Of a DNA stretch of 64,000 nt, positions 24,752 to 32,601 are shown one piece after another; position 1 is the first letter of the stretch; each line of letters starts with the position of its first letter. The position numbers were made by a program, and so were the translations under genes. Below the pieces are notes generated by a model. The model was not told the DNA's origin. It did not search any database and saw only the letters and a list, made by a program, of their open reading frames with translations. The stretch is from Litchfieldella rifensis (lineage in GTDB: Bacteria; Pseudomonadota; Gammaproteobacteria; Pseudomonadales; Halomonadaceae), in assembly GCF_042646605.1 (NCBI RefSeq), contig NZ_JBHRUG010000002.1, forward strand, positions 347,513 to 411,512. Reading direction: 5' to 3'.

Positions 24752-26989
24752 ATGCCGGTCAAGGGAGTATCTGTGTTGAAACGCCAACGTCTCGTCATCA
24801 TTGCCATCATCGCCGTGGTGGTCGCGGTATTCTTCGCCAGCGGAGCCAACGAGGCCCTGACGCTGGACAATCTCAAGGCCGAGCAGACACGCTTCCAGGC
24901 CTGGCTCGCCGAGGATCCGCTCACCGTGGGCGGTGGGTTCTTCGTGATCTATGTGGTGATGGCGGCCCTGTCGCTACCGGGGGCGACGCTGTTGACGGTG
25001 CTGGGCGGCGCATTGTTCGGACTCGGCTGGGGGCTTTTGATCATTTCCTTCGCCAGTACCCTGGGCGCCACCCTGGCCTTTCTCATTGCCCGGACCCTGG
25101 CGCGAGGTCCCGTCGAGCGGCGCTTCGCTCGACAGCTCGAGAGCGTCAACCGTGGCATCGCCCGGGAGGGCGCCTTTTATCTGTTCACGCTGCGCCTGAT
25201 TCCGCTGTTTCCATTTTTCGTCATCAACCTGGTGTTGGGGCTGACCCGCATGCGTACCTGGACCTTCTACTGGGTCAGCCAGGTGGGCATGCTGCCGGGG
25301 ACGGCGGTGTACGTGAATGCCGGCCGCGAGCTGGGTCAGCTCGAGTCGCTGGGCGGTATCCTGTCGCCGGGGCTGATCGTCTCCTTCACGTTGATCGGCA
25401 TCTTTCCGCTGCTGGCCCGGCGCCTGGTGGAGTTCGCCAAACGGCGGCGCCTGGCCCGGGAATATGGCAAACCGGGCGGTTTCGATTATGACATCGTGGT
25501 GATCGGTGGCGGTTCGGCGGGGCTGGTGGCGAGTTATATCGGGGCAGCGGTCAAGGCCAGGGTGGCGCTGGTCGAACGCGACAGGATGGGCGGTGATTGC
25601 CTGAATACCGGCTGTGTACCGTCCAAGGCATTGATTCGCGCGTCGCGGGTCGCCCAGGAAGTTCGCGATGCCGGGCGTTTCGGCATCGAGGTCGGCAAGC
25701 CGCGCATCGATTTCGCTGGCGTGATGGCCCATGTGCACCAGGCGGTGCGCGATGTCGAGCCGCATGACAGTCCCGAGCGTTACCGTGGGCTGGGTGTGGA
25801 AGTGGTGCATGGCGAGGCCCGGCTCCTGACCCCTTGGGAAGTGCGAGTCGGCGAACGGGTGCTGACCACCCGGCATGTGATCATCGCGACCGGGGCGCGC
25901 CCCCGGATCCCCGCGTTGCCGGGACTCGACGACAGCGAGGTACTGACCTCGGACAACCTGTGGCAGCTCGAGTCACTGCCCGAGCGCCTGGTGGTGCTGG
26001 GCGGCGGTCCCATCGGCTGTGAATTGGGACAGAGCTTTGCCAGGCTGGGCAGCCGCGTGACAGTGGTGGAAATGGCCCCGCAATTGCTGCCGCGGGAGGA
26101 TCACGATATCGCGGCACAGCTTGCCCTGCGATTGGAGAACGAAGGCGTGCAACTGCGGCTGGGCACCCAGGCGCTACGCATCGAACCGGGTCCGAGCCAT
26201 GGCGACCGCGGCAAGGTGCTGGTAATCGAGCGCGCCGGTGAGCAGGGTGTGGACACCGAACGGCTGGTCTTCGATCGGTTGCTGGTCGCTGTCGGCCGCG
26301 AGGCCAACGTTGGTGGTTTCGGCCTCGAGGCGTTGGGGGTATTGCCGCGCGATGACGGGACGCTGGAGGTCGACGAGACACTGCGCAGCCTGCACCCCAA
26401 TATCTGGGCCTGTGGCGATGTCGCCGGTCCCTTCCAGTTGACCCATGCCAGTGCCCATCAGGCCTGGCATGCCACGGTCAATGCCCTGTTCGGCGAGGTC
26501 AAGCGCTTCGCCGTCAATTATCGCAACTTGCCGGCGGTGACCTTTACCGATCCCGAAGTCGCGCGAGTCGGCCTCAACGAACGCGAGGCCAGGCAACAGG
26601 GGGTGGAATACGAGCTGACGCGCTACGATTTGAGTGAACTCGATCGCGCCATCGCCGATGGCCGGATCCAGGGCTTCATCAAGGTACTCACGGTGCCTGG
26701 CAAGGATCGTATTCTCGGGGTCAGCATCGTCGGCCACGGTGCCGGAGAGTTGCTCGGCGAGTTCACCTTGGCCATGACCCATGGTCTCGGCCTGAACAAG
26801 CTGCTGGGCACCATTCATTCCTATCCGACCTTCTCCGAGGCAGCCAAGGCGAGTGCCGGTGTGTGGAAGAACGCCCACAAGCCCGAGCGATTGCTGGGCT
26901 GGCTCGAGCGCTATTTCACCTGGCGGCGCCGTGGCGGGCCCATCGACGAGTTGCGCCATAGCTTGCGCGAGCGAGATGACAAGGCGTGA
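24752..26989 (+). CDS. Membrane VTT/DedA-like domain fused to FAD-dependent disulfide oxidoreductase
   Basis: A 745-residue fusion. Residues 12-225 form a TVP38/TMEM64 (VTT) membrane module with helices at VIIAIIAVVVAVFF, LPGATLLTVLGGALFG and LIPLFPFFVINLVLG. Residues 245-745 are a class I pyridine nucleotide-disulfide oxidoreductase with FAD motif DIVVIGGGSAGL, a redox pair Cys283 and Cys288 (DCLNTGCVPSK), NAD(P) motif VVLGGGPIGCELGQ, CGDVAG and the C-terminal His/Glu region HSYPTFSEA. It resembles mercuric reductase and dihydrolipoamide dehydrogenase but lacks the MerA heavy-metal domain and C-terminal Cys pair. It probably passes electrons at the inner membrane; substrate unknown. A GTG at 24773 after AAGGGAG is an alternative start. 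Confidence 0.88.
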   Translation: MPVKGVSVLKRQRLVIIAIIAVVVAVFFASGANEALTLDNLKAEQTRFQAWLAEDPLTVGGGFFVIYVVMAALSLPGATLLTVLGGALFGLGWGLLIISFASTLGATLAFLIARTLARGPVERRFARQLESVNRGIAREGAFYLFTLRLIPLFPFFVINLVLGLTRMRTWTFYWVSQVGMLPGTAVYVNAGRELGQLESLGGILSPGLIVSFTLIGIFPLLARRLVEFAKRRRLAREYGKPGGFDYDIVVIGGGSAGLVASYIGAAVKARVALVERDRMGGDCLNTGCVPSKALIRASRVAQEVRDAGRFGIEVGKPRIDFAGVMAHVHQAVRDVEPHDSPERYRGLGVEVVHGEARLLTPWEVRVGERVLTTRHVIIATGARPRIPALPGLDDSEVLTSDNLWQLESLPERLVVLGGGPIGCELGQSFARLGSRVTVVEMAPQLLPREDHDIAAQLALRLENEGVQLRLGTQALRIEPGPSHGDRGKVLVIERAGEQGVDTERLVFDRLLVAVGREANVGGFGLEALGVLPRDDGTLEVDETLRSLHPNIWACGDVAGPFQLTHASAHQAWHATVNALFGEVKRFAVNYRNLPAVTFTDPEVARVGLNEREARQQGVEYELTRYDLSELDRAIADGRIQGFIKVLTVPGKDRILGVSIVGHGAGELLGEFTLAMTHGLGLNKLLGTIHSYPTFSEAAKASAGVWKNAHKPERLLGWLERYFTWRRRGGPIDELRHSLRERDDKA

Positions 26990-27135
26990 TTGCTGCCTGG
27001 CGGTGCAGCCCTGGCGTTGGGTGAGAGGAGGCAGTCGTCGTGAGCGTATCGCCACGCCGCATCATGACGTCGGCGATCCAGCATGGAGCGTGAGATTGCC
27101 ATCGCGGGCGGGAAGCGAACACCAATAGCAACACA

Positions 27136-27153
27136 GGGCAGCCAGCGCTGCCC
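27136..27153. terminator. Hairpin downstream of the SlyD-like gene
   Basis: GGGCAGC and GCTGCCC pair across CAGC. No T tract follows on either strand, so termination is uncertain. It lies about 35 bases past the SlyD-like stop on the minus strand. The remaining sequence from 26990 to 27186 shows nothing else. Confidence 0.35.
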
Positions 27154-27186
27154 TGAGCGGGGTGACCCGGCGAAGCAGGGTTTCCT

Positions 27187-27669
27187 TCAGTGTTCGACGC
27201 CACCTTCGCCGTGCACGTGACCGTGTTCCAGCTCTTCCTGGCTGGCTTCACGCACGTTGGCGATCTCGACATCGAAGTTCAGGGTCTGACCGGCCAGCGG
27301 ATGGTTGCCATCCACGGTCACGGTGTCGCCTTCGACCTTGGTCACGGTGACCATCAGCGGGCCGCCTTGAGTCTGCGCCTGGAACTGCATGCCCGGCTGG
27401 ACTTCCTCGACGCCCTGGAAGGCATCGCGGGGAACTTCCTGGACCAACGACGGCTGAGTCTCGCCATAGCCTTCGGCGGGTGCCACGGTGACTTGCAGTT
27501 TGTCGCCGCTTTCACGGCCTTCCAGTTCCTTCTCCAGGCCCGGGATGATGTTGCCGGCACCATGGAGGTAAGTTAGCGGTTCGCGACCTTCCGAGCTGTC
27601 CAGCACCTCACCTGCATTGTTGGTCAGGGTATAGTGGAACGCGACAACGGAGTTCTGCGCAATTTGCAT
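27187..27669 (-). CDS. FKBP-type peptidyl-prolyl isomerase, SlyD-like
   Basis: A 160-residue cytoplasmic proline isomerase and chaperone. The split FKBP domain is seen as VVAFHYTLTNNAGEVLDSS and PLTYLHGAGNIIPGLEKELE, with an insert-in-flap domain from about residue 70 to 128 and the return VDGNHPLAGQTLNFDVEI. The tail (HGHVHGEGGVEH) is His-rich but short, so metal binding would be weaker than in E. coli SlyD. The ATG at 27669 follows AAAGG; an upstream in-frame extension has no family support. Confidence 0.92.
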   Translation of the reverse strand: MQIAQNSVVAFHYTLTNNAGEVLDSSEGREPLTYLHGAGNIIPGLEKELEGRESGDKLQVTVAPAEGYGETQPSLVQEVPRDAFQGVEEVQPGMQFQAQTQGGPLMVTVTKVEGDTVTVDGNHPLAGQTLNFDVEIANVREASQEELEHGHVHGEGGVEH

Positions 27670-27894
27670 TGATGAACCTTTCGGTGAGTGCATGTCATCA
27701 CTATGGTAACGCGCCGTCCCGGGGACTGTCAGGGGCATCAAGCAATTTTTCAACTTTGCCCTGCCAATCATGATGTTGATTCAAGCGTCGTGGGGCGGTT
27801 GCGTGGCTCTCGGGGCGGGGATACCCTAACGCAAAGATCACCGTGCCAGGCGTTCGTTGCCTGTAGCGATTTCCCTATCTTTCGGAGTAAGCCC

Positions 27895-28179
27895 ATGACC
27901 GTGACCCTAATCTGGCTGATCGCCTTCGCCGTGATCCTGACTCTCACCTACAAGGGATGGGACGGACCGTTGGGCACCTTCTTCGATCGCAAGATGCCGG
28001 CGCTGCTGAGGAGTACCGGCGACGACCGTTGGGTGTGGTGCCCGGCCATCGCGGTGGTTGGCGCGACCTTTATCGTGCGTCCGGTCGACATGCTGTTGAC
28101 CCTGCTGGTACTGGCGCTGTTGATCTGGCTGTGCGTCAAGCTGATCGGCTGGGTCATGAAAAAAGTCAAGATGCACTGA
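27895..28179 (+). CDS. Small membrane protein, unknown function
   Basis: A 94-residue protein with hydrophobic segments at LIWLIAFAVILTLTY and MLLTLLVLALLIWLCVKLIGW and a less clear one at AIAVVGATFIV, ending in a basic tail (MKKVKMH). GGAG lies eight bases before the ATG. I recognise no family. It stands alone, convergent with the SlyB-like gene, and its stop overlaps the start of a GAGCTAC triple repeat. Confidence 0.65.
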   Translation: MTVTLIWLIAFAVILTLTYKGWDGPLGTFFDRKMPALLRSTGDDRWVWCPAIAVVGATFIVRPVDMLLTLLVLALLIWLCVKLIGWVMKKVKMH

Positions 28180-28198
28180 GCTACGAGCTACGAGCTAC
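28178..28198. repeat. Three tandem GAGCTAC heptamers beside a terminator
   Basis: Three exact 7-base units begin in the stop codon of the small membrane gene and end two bases before a terminator hairpin. The arrangement parallels the TTACGGC heptamers beside hairpins at 32.5 and 47.6 kb. Confidence 0.75.
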
Positions 28199-28199
28199 G

Positions 28200-28231
28200 A
28201 CAAGGCCCGCGAGTTTCCTCGCGGGCCTTGT
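28200..28231. terminator. Bidirectional terminator hairpin between convergent genes
   Basis: ACAAGGCCCGCGAG and CTCGCGGGCCTTGT form a perfect 14-bp stem with loop TTTC. Flanking T tracts are poor, but position and strength between two convergent genes support termination. Confidence 0.7.
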
Positions 28232-28257
28232 CATTGAAAGGGCTGTCGCCCTCGGGA

Positions 28258-28725
28258 TCAGTAGGGGGCAACGCTCATGCTGGCGCCACTGCCGATCAAG
28301 CGTACCCGTTGTCCGACCTGGAAGTTGCGATCGGCCTTTTGGACCACGATCACGCTGTCGCCACTGTCGCGGCGAATTTCCATTTCCCAGGCGGTCGTCC
28401 GGTTGGCGGCATCCTCGATCTTGCTGCCAGCCACGGTGCCGCCGATGGCCCCGGCGGCAGTGGCTAGTCTGCGACCCGAGCCGCCACCGATCTGGTTGCC
28501 CAGCAGGCCGCCTATCACCGCACCGCCCAGACCGCCGACCACGTTGCCCTGCGGGCTGTCGGCCTGGATCTGCACCTGGCGCAGGGCGGTGATGGTGCCG
28601 TAGGTGACGGTCTGGCCGGTCTGGGCCTGGCTGCCGCGGTAGACATCGCCAGAATAGGTGCTGGTGTTGGCACAGCCCGCCAAGGTCAGCAGGCCGATGG
28701 CCAGGATAGGAAGAAGACGCTTCAT
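28258..28725 (-). CDS. slyB: SlyB-like glycine-zipper outer-membrane lipoprotein
   Basis: A 155-residue lipoprotein with signal peptide and lipobox LAGC (Cys about residue 18), followed by a Gly-zipper two-helix segment (GGLGGAVIGGLLGNQIGGG and TAAGAIGGTVAGSKIEDA) and a small C-terminal domain. The 17-kDa/SlyB/PcP family sits in the outer membrane and supports envelope integrity, often under PhoP control; no PhoP box was identified here. AGGAGG lies six bases before the ATG. Confidence 0.9.
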   Translation of the reverse strand: MKRLLPILAIGLLTLAGCANTSTYSGDVYRGSQAQTGQTVTYGTITALRQVQIQADSPQGNVVGGLGGAVIGGLLGNQIGGGSGRRLATAAGAIGGTVAGSKIEDAANRTTAWEMEIRRDSGDSVIVVQKADRNFQVGQRVRLIGSGASMSVAPY

Positions 28726-28879
28726 GGAAACCTCCTGCGACTTGGCGCGCTGCCAAGCAATGCTGGTGTTAGAGAACGGTGTTTTATAACAGTTTAACGG
28801 TTCTTGGTCACTTGGACTAGTGGCAGGCCCCAGTGTAGCGCGAGGAAATCGCAAACAATAAGGAAAGGGTAAAACGCAA

Positions 28880-28904
28880 CGGGGAGGCCTGAGAGGCCTC
28901 CCCG
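28880..28904 (-). terminator. Terminator of aceA
   Basis: CGGGGAGGCCT and AGGCCTCCCCG form an 11-bp stem with a three-base loop. On the minus strand it is followed by GTTGCGTTTT, an imperfect T tract. It lies about 40 bases after the aceA stop. Confidence 0.75.
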
Positions 28905-28946
28905 AGGGTCCTGTCAACTACCCTGTCGTCGGGTGCTCATGTCCCC

Positions 28947-30545
28947 TTAACCGAACTGGTTCATGGTGTTGTCCTTGCCGCCGGCCTTCAGCGCGCCTTC
29001 GCCGGAGAAGTACTCCTTGTGATCGTCGCCGATGTTGGACCCGGCCATGTCCTGATGCTTGACGCAGGCCAGGCCCTTGCGGATTTCCTGGCGCTGGACG
29101 CCGGCCACATAGGCCAGCATGCCTTCTTCGCCGAAGTAGCCCTTGGCCAGGTCGTCGGTGGACAGGGCCGCGGTATGGTAAGTAGGCAGCGTGATCAGGT
29201 GGTGGAAGATGCCCGCGTCGCGGGAGGCATCGCGCTGGAAGTTGCGGGTCCATTCGTCGGCGACAGCGGCCAGTTCGGTATCGTCGTACTCGGCGCTCAT
29301 CAGCTTGGCGCGGTCGTAGGCAGAGACGTCCTTGCCTTCCTGCTCCCAGGCATCGAAGACCTGCTGACGGAAATTCAGGGTCCAGTTGAACGACGGGCTG
29401 TTGTTATAAACCAGCTTGGCGTCCGGTACCTGCTGGCGAATGGCATCGACCATCTCGGCGATCTGCCCCACGTGTGGCTTTTCGGTTTCGATCCACAGCA
29501 GGTCGGCACCGTTTTTCAGGCTGGTCACGCAGTCCAGTACCACGCGGTCGACACCGGTATTGGCCTTGAACTTGTACAGGCCGTTGGGCAGGCGAACGGG
29601 CTTTCTCAGCTCGCCGTCCAGCTTGATCACCATATCGCCTTCCTGAACGTCCGTGGCCGATGCGACCGGCGTGGTTTCGAGGAAGGAGTTGTACTGATAG
29701 GCCAGGTCGCCCGGCTCCTTGGACACCGGTACCTTCTGGGTCAGGCCGGCACCCAGGGAGTCGGTACGCGCGACGATCACGCCATCGTCCACCCCTAGCT
29801 CGAGGAAGGCGTAACGCACGGCATTGAGCTTGGCCAGGAAGTCTTCGTGCGGAATGGTGACCTTGCCGGCCTGGTGGCCGCACTGCTTGGCATCGGATAC
29901 CTGATTCTCGATCTGGATACAGCAGGCCCCGGCTTCGATCATCTTCTTGGCCAGCAGGTAGGTCGCTTCCTCGTTACCGAAGCCGGCGTCGATATCGGCG
30001 ATGATCGGTACCACATGGGTCTCGAAATTGTCGATCCTGGCTTGAACGGTCCTGACGGCGATCTCGTCGCCCTTGGCGCGGGCGTCGTCCAACTCATGGA
30101 ACAGGTGGCCCAGTTCCCGGGCATCGGCCTGGCGCAGGAAGGTGTACAGCTCTTCGATCAGTGCCGGCACCGAGGTCTTCTCGTGCATGGACTGATCGGG
30201 CAACGGGCCGAATTCGCTGCGCAGTGCCGCTACCATCCAGCCGGACAGGTACAGGTAGCGCTTCTTGGTGCTGCCATGATGACGCTTGACCGCCAGCATC
30301 TTCTGCTGGCCGATGAAGCCGTGCCAGCAGCCTAGCGACTGAGTGTACTGGGACGCATCGGCATCGTACTCGGCCATGTCTCGACGCATGATGCCAGCGG
30401 TGTACCTGGCGATATCCAGCCCTGTCTTGAAGCGGTTCTGGGCCTTCATGCGCGCAACGTATTCCGGGCTGATGTTATCCCACTTGCCACCCTGGGCCTT
30501 GCGTAACTGGGCCATCGCGTTGAGATCGTCTTGGTAAGCTGACAT
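28947..30545 (-). CDS. aceA: Isocitrate lyase
   Basis: A 532-residue isocitrate lyase, of the longer form found in Pseudomonas rather than the 434-residue E. coli enzyme. It cleaves isocitrate to glyoxylate and succinate, the first step of the glyoxylate shunt. The catalytic loop reads KQCGHQAGKV in place of the common KKCGHM; other landmarks are PIIADIDAGFGNEEATYLL, ARTDSLGAG and VYNNSPSFNWTLNF. AAGGATG lies about eight bases before the ATG. The upstream region holds a TTGTAG/CTACAA dyad that may be a metabolite-responsive operator. icd, which competes for isocitrate, lies 8 kb away. Confidence 0.95.
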   Translation of the reverse strand: MSAYQDDLNAMAQLRKAQGGKWDNISPEYVARMKAQNRFKTGLDIARYTAGIMRRDMAEYDADASQYTQSLGCWHGFIGQQKMLAVKRHHGSTKKRYLYLSGWMVAALRSEFGPLPDQSMHEKTSVPALIEELYTFLRQADARELGHLFHELDDARAKGDEIAVRTVQARIDNFETHVVPIIADIDAGFGNEEATYLLAKKMIEAGACCIQIENQVSDAKQCGHQAGKVTIPHEDFLAKLNAVRYAFLELGVDDGVIVARTDSLGAGLTQKVPVSKEPGDLAYQYNSFLETTPVASATDVQEGDMVIKLDGELRKPVRLPNGLYKFKANTGVDRVVLDCVTSLKNGADLLWIETEKPHVGQIAEMVDAIRQQVPDAKLVYNNSPSFNWTLNFRQQVFDAWEQEGKDVSAYDRAKLMSAEYDDTELAAVADEWTRNFQRDASRDAGIFHHLITLPTYHTAALSTDDLAKGYFGEEGMLAYVAGVQRQEIRKGLACVKHQDMAGSNIGDDHKEYFSGEGALKAGGKDNTMNQFG

Positions 30546-30721
30546 AGGGCCATCCTTACATTGGGGGAACGAGTACTGCCTTGGTCGAACGGAGACAAAA
30601 TTACTGGATGCTCGATTACCGCTTCAGAAGGCATGTAAAACAAGTGTTTTAATCTTGTCTTGTTAAGCACTATCGCCCACAACGAGGGCAGTCAACAATT
30701 ATTACTTTGGGGAAGAGAGGG

Positions 30722-30771
30722 TTGTAGCTTGACTACAAACGGGCTGGTTTCGGCACTCTGTCTGTAGTCAA
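30722..30771. promoter_or_regulatory. Candidate operator upstream of aceA
   Basis: TTGTAG-N5-CTACAA at 30722-30738 is a perfect dyad, and another TGTAGTCAA at 30763-30771 is the exact complement of TTGACTACA at 30729-30737. Sites of the form TGTAGT-N5-ACTACA are bound, as far as I recall, by RpiR-family regulators (HexR/RccR group) that control glyoxylate and sugar genes in Pseudomonas. The dyad is about 180 bases before the aceA start. Confidence 0.4.
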
Positions 30772-30802
30772 TTTTCGCTGGGAAGGGGAAGATGCCAGTG
30801 AA

Positions 30803-31237
30803 TCAATCACCTAGCGAGAGTCGCATATTGCAGTGCGGTATGCCGGCATCGAGAAATTCATCACCAAACGCTTCGAAGCCCAGGCGTTCATAGAACGCCA
30901 GGGCATGCGTCTGGGCAGCAAGTTCGACATGGGGGTGGCCACGCTCGCGAGCCGCCTGGATGGCAGCGCGCATCAAGGCGACGCCGACACCTTGGCCGCG
31001 CGCCTCGGCGAGTACGGCGACGCGGCCGATATGGCCATCGGGCAACAGCCGTGCCGTGCCGATGGCACAGCCATCCTGCCGGGCCAGGAAATGCAGGCAG
31101 TCGTCGTCGCGCCCGTCCCACTCTTCTTCCAGGGGCACGGCCTGCTCATCGATGAAGACGATACGTCGTATCTCACCGGCGGCCTCGCCCAACCGCTGCC
31201 AGTCGCCCGACTCGATGATGATGGCGGTGTCGTTCAT
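30803..31237 (-). CDS. GNAT family N-acetyltransferase
   Basis: A 144-residue single GNAT domain. The acetyl-CoA binding motif A is GRVAVLAEARGQGVGVALM (R/Q-x-x-G-x-G/A present as RGQGVG) and motif B HALAFYERLGFEAFGDEF. The substrate is unknown; N-terminal IRRIVFIDEQAVPLEEEWDG resembles the YjcF/ElaA-like subgroup. It starts inside the stop of roxA (ATGA) and is co-translated with it. I recall a GNAT gene at the same place in the Pseudomonas purB-aceA interval. Confidence 0.88.
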   Translation of the reverse strand: MNDTAIIIESGDWQRLGEAAGEIRRIVFIDEQAVPLEEEWDGRDDDCLHFLARQDGCAIGTARLLPDGHIGRVAVLAEARGQGVGVALMRAAIQAARERGHPHVELAAQTHALAFYERLGFEAFGDEFLDAGIPHCNMRLSLGD

Positions 31238-32424
31238 GCTTCCTGTTCCTCCTCGTCATCCGGCAACGGCCACGACAGGCTGCCGCGGTCGAGTAGGTCG
31301 GCCAGCAGGGCAGCGCCGCCGGGGTGGGCCAGGGCGCCTCGGTCGAGCGGCTCGTCGGAGGCCAGCAGGCGAGCCAATGGCAGCACGCAGTCGAGGCCGT
31401 CGCCATCGACGAAAAGGGTCGCTCGTGCGTCGTCCTGCCGACGATAGGCGAAGCGCGAGCCGAGGGTGCGCTCGAGCTGGCCACCGGCGTGTAGCTCGGC
31501 GACAAGTTCATCGACTTCGGTCGGGGTCTCGTTGGGCACGAGTTGGTCGACGTACTTGGGTTGGGTCATCACACGACCGAACCACTGGGCGAGCTGAGTC
31601 GGATCGTCGAGGCTATCGAGGATCAAGGCGCGCATGCGAGCCAGTGCCGCATCGTCGAGTTCGCCGGGATCGTCGGGCACCGCCATGCCAGCGTCCGCGT
31701 AGCGCCGCGAGGCGGGCAACGTCTCGCCGATATAGTCGGCGAATGAGGTGATGGCCTCGTCGGCGGAGGGGGCGCGGAAGCCTACCGATACCGTCATGCA
31801 GTCGTCGGTCTGGCTGACGCCGTGGTGCGCGTAGCCGGGCGGCAGGTAGAGCATGTCGCCGGGCTCGAGTATCCAATCCTGGCCAGCCTCGACCTCGAAG
31901 TGCTGCAGAATGCGCAGGTCGAGGCCGGTCACGATAGGGGCGTCGTCGGCGACCGGTCCGCCCAGTTGCCAGCGACGTCGGCCGCTGCTCTGCAGCAGGA
32001 ACACATCGTAGTGGTCGACATGCGGACCGACGCTGCCACCGGGGGGCGCATAGCTGATCATGATGTCGTCGAGTCGCCAGCGCGGCAGGAAGACGAAGTG
32101 CTCGAGCAGCGCGGCGACGTCGGGCACATAGTGGTCCACCGCCTGTACCAGCAGCGTCCAATCACGCTCGGGCAGACGCACGAAGGTGGCGTCGTCGAAG
32201 GGGCCGTGACTGACCTGCCAGGGACCCTCCTCGCCATGCTCTTCCACCAGGCGCGCCTCGATGCCGTCCTCACAGGCCAACCCCGCCAGTTCATCCGGAT
32301 CGAGTGGGCTTTCGAAGTCCGAAAAAGCGCCACGAATCAATAGCGGCTTCTGCTGCCAGTAATCGCGCAGGAATTCGGTAGCGCTCAGACCGCCAAGCAG
32401 TTGCAGCGGGGTATGGGAAAGCAT
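31234..32424 (-). CDS. roxA: Ribosomal protein L16 arginine hydroxylase (JmjC/cupin)
   Basis: A 396-residue Fe(II)/2-oxoglutarate oxygenase of the YcfD/RoxA family, which hydroxylates an arginine of 50S protein L16. The JmjC iron ligands are His and Asp in GPHVDHYDVFLLQ and the later His in PPGYAHHGVSQ. The N-terminal WQQKPLLIRGAF and the C-terminal winged-helix part also match. The ATG at 32424 has GGAG six bases upstream; an in-frame N-terminal extension would translate the intergenic repeat and is rejected. It overlaps the GNAT gene by four bases. Confidence 0.92.
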   Translation of the reverse strand: MLSHTPLQLLGGLSATEFLRDYWQQKPLLIRGAFSDFESPLDPDELAGLACEDGIEARLVEEHGEEGPWQVSHGPFDDATFVRLPERDWTLLVQAVDHYVPDVAALLEHFVFLPRWRLDDIMISYAPPGGSVGPHVDHYDVFLLQSSGRRRWQLGGPVADDAPIVTGLDLRILQHFEVEAGQDWILEPGDMLYLPPGYAHHGVSQTDDCMTVSVGFRAPSADEAITSFADYIGETLPASRRYADAGMAVPDDPGELDDAALARMRALILDSLDDPTQLAQWFGRVMTQPKYVDQLVPNETPTEVDELVAELHAGGQLERTLGSRFAYRRQDDARATLFVDGDGLDCVLPLARLLASDEPLDRGALAHPGGAALLADLLDRGSLSWPLPDDEEEQEA

Positions 32425-32466
32425 GATGTTCTCCACAGGGGATGCAAGCAGAGTGAGAAATAGGCT

Positions 32467-32601
32467 AGAGCGATAAGCTGTAAGCCTGAAGCCGTAAGAA
32501 AAAAACAAAATCTCCCATGCTTCAGGCTGTATAGCCAGAAACCCCACCTGAACTTCCGGTCGGTGGGGTTTCTTACAGCTTACGGCTTAAAGCTTTTTGG
32601 C
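32467..32601. repeat. TTACGGC-type repeat pair flanking the purB terminator
   Basis: The left part (32467-32498) contains GCTGTAAGCCTGAAGCCGTAAG-like units on the plus strand, and the right part (32572-32601) carries CTTACAGCTTACGGCTT, roughly its complement. The purB hairpin lies between them. The same sequence family occurs at 35.80-35.95 and 47.53-47.63 kb. Confidence 0.7.
32540..32572 (-). terminator. Terminator of purB
   Basis: AAACCCCACC and GGTGGGGTTT form a perfect 10-bp stem around a 13-base loop between the purB stop and the roxA promoter. On the minus strand the hairpin ends in TTT followed by CTGG. Confidence 0.75.

Noticed and set aside
27700..27894. Longer in-frame start for the 94-residue membrane protein
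   Set aside because: The extension overlaps the SlyD promoter region and has no hydrophobic or conserved pattern, while the ATG at 27895 has a good ribosome site.
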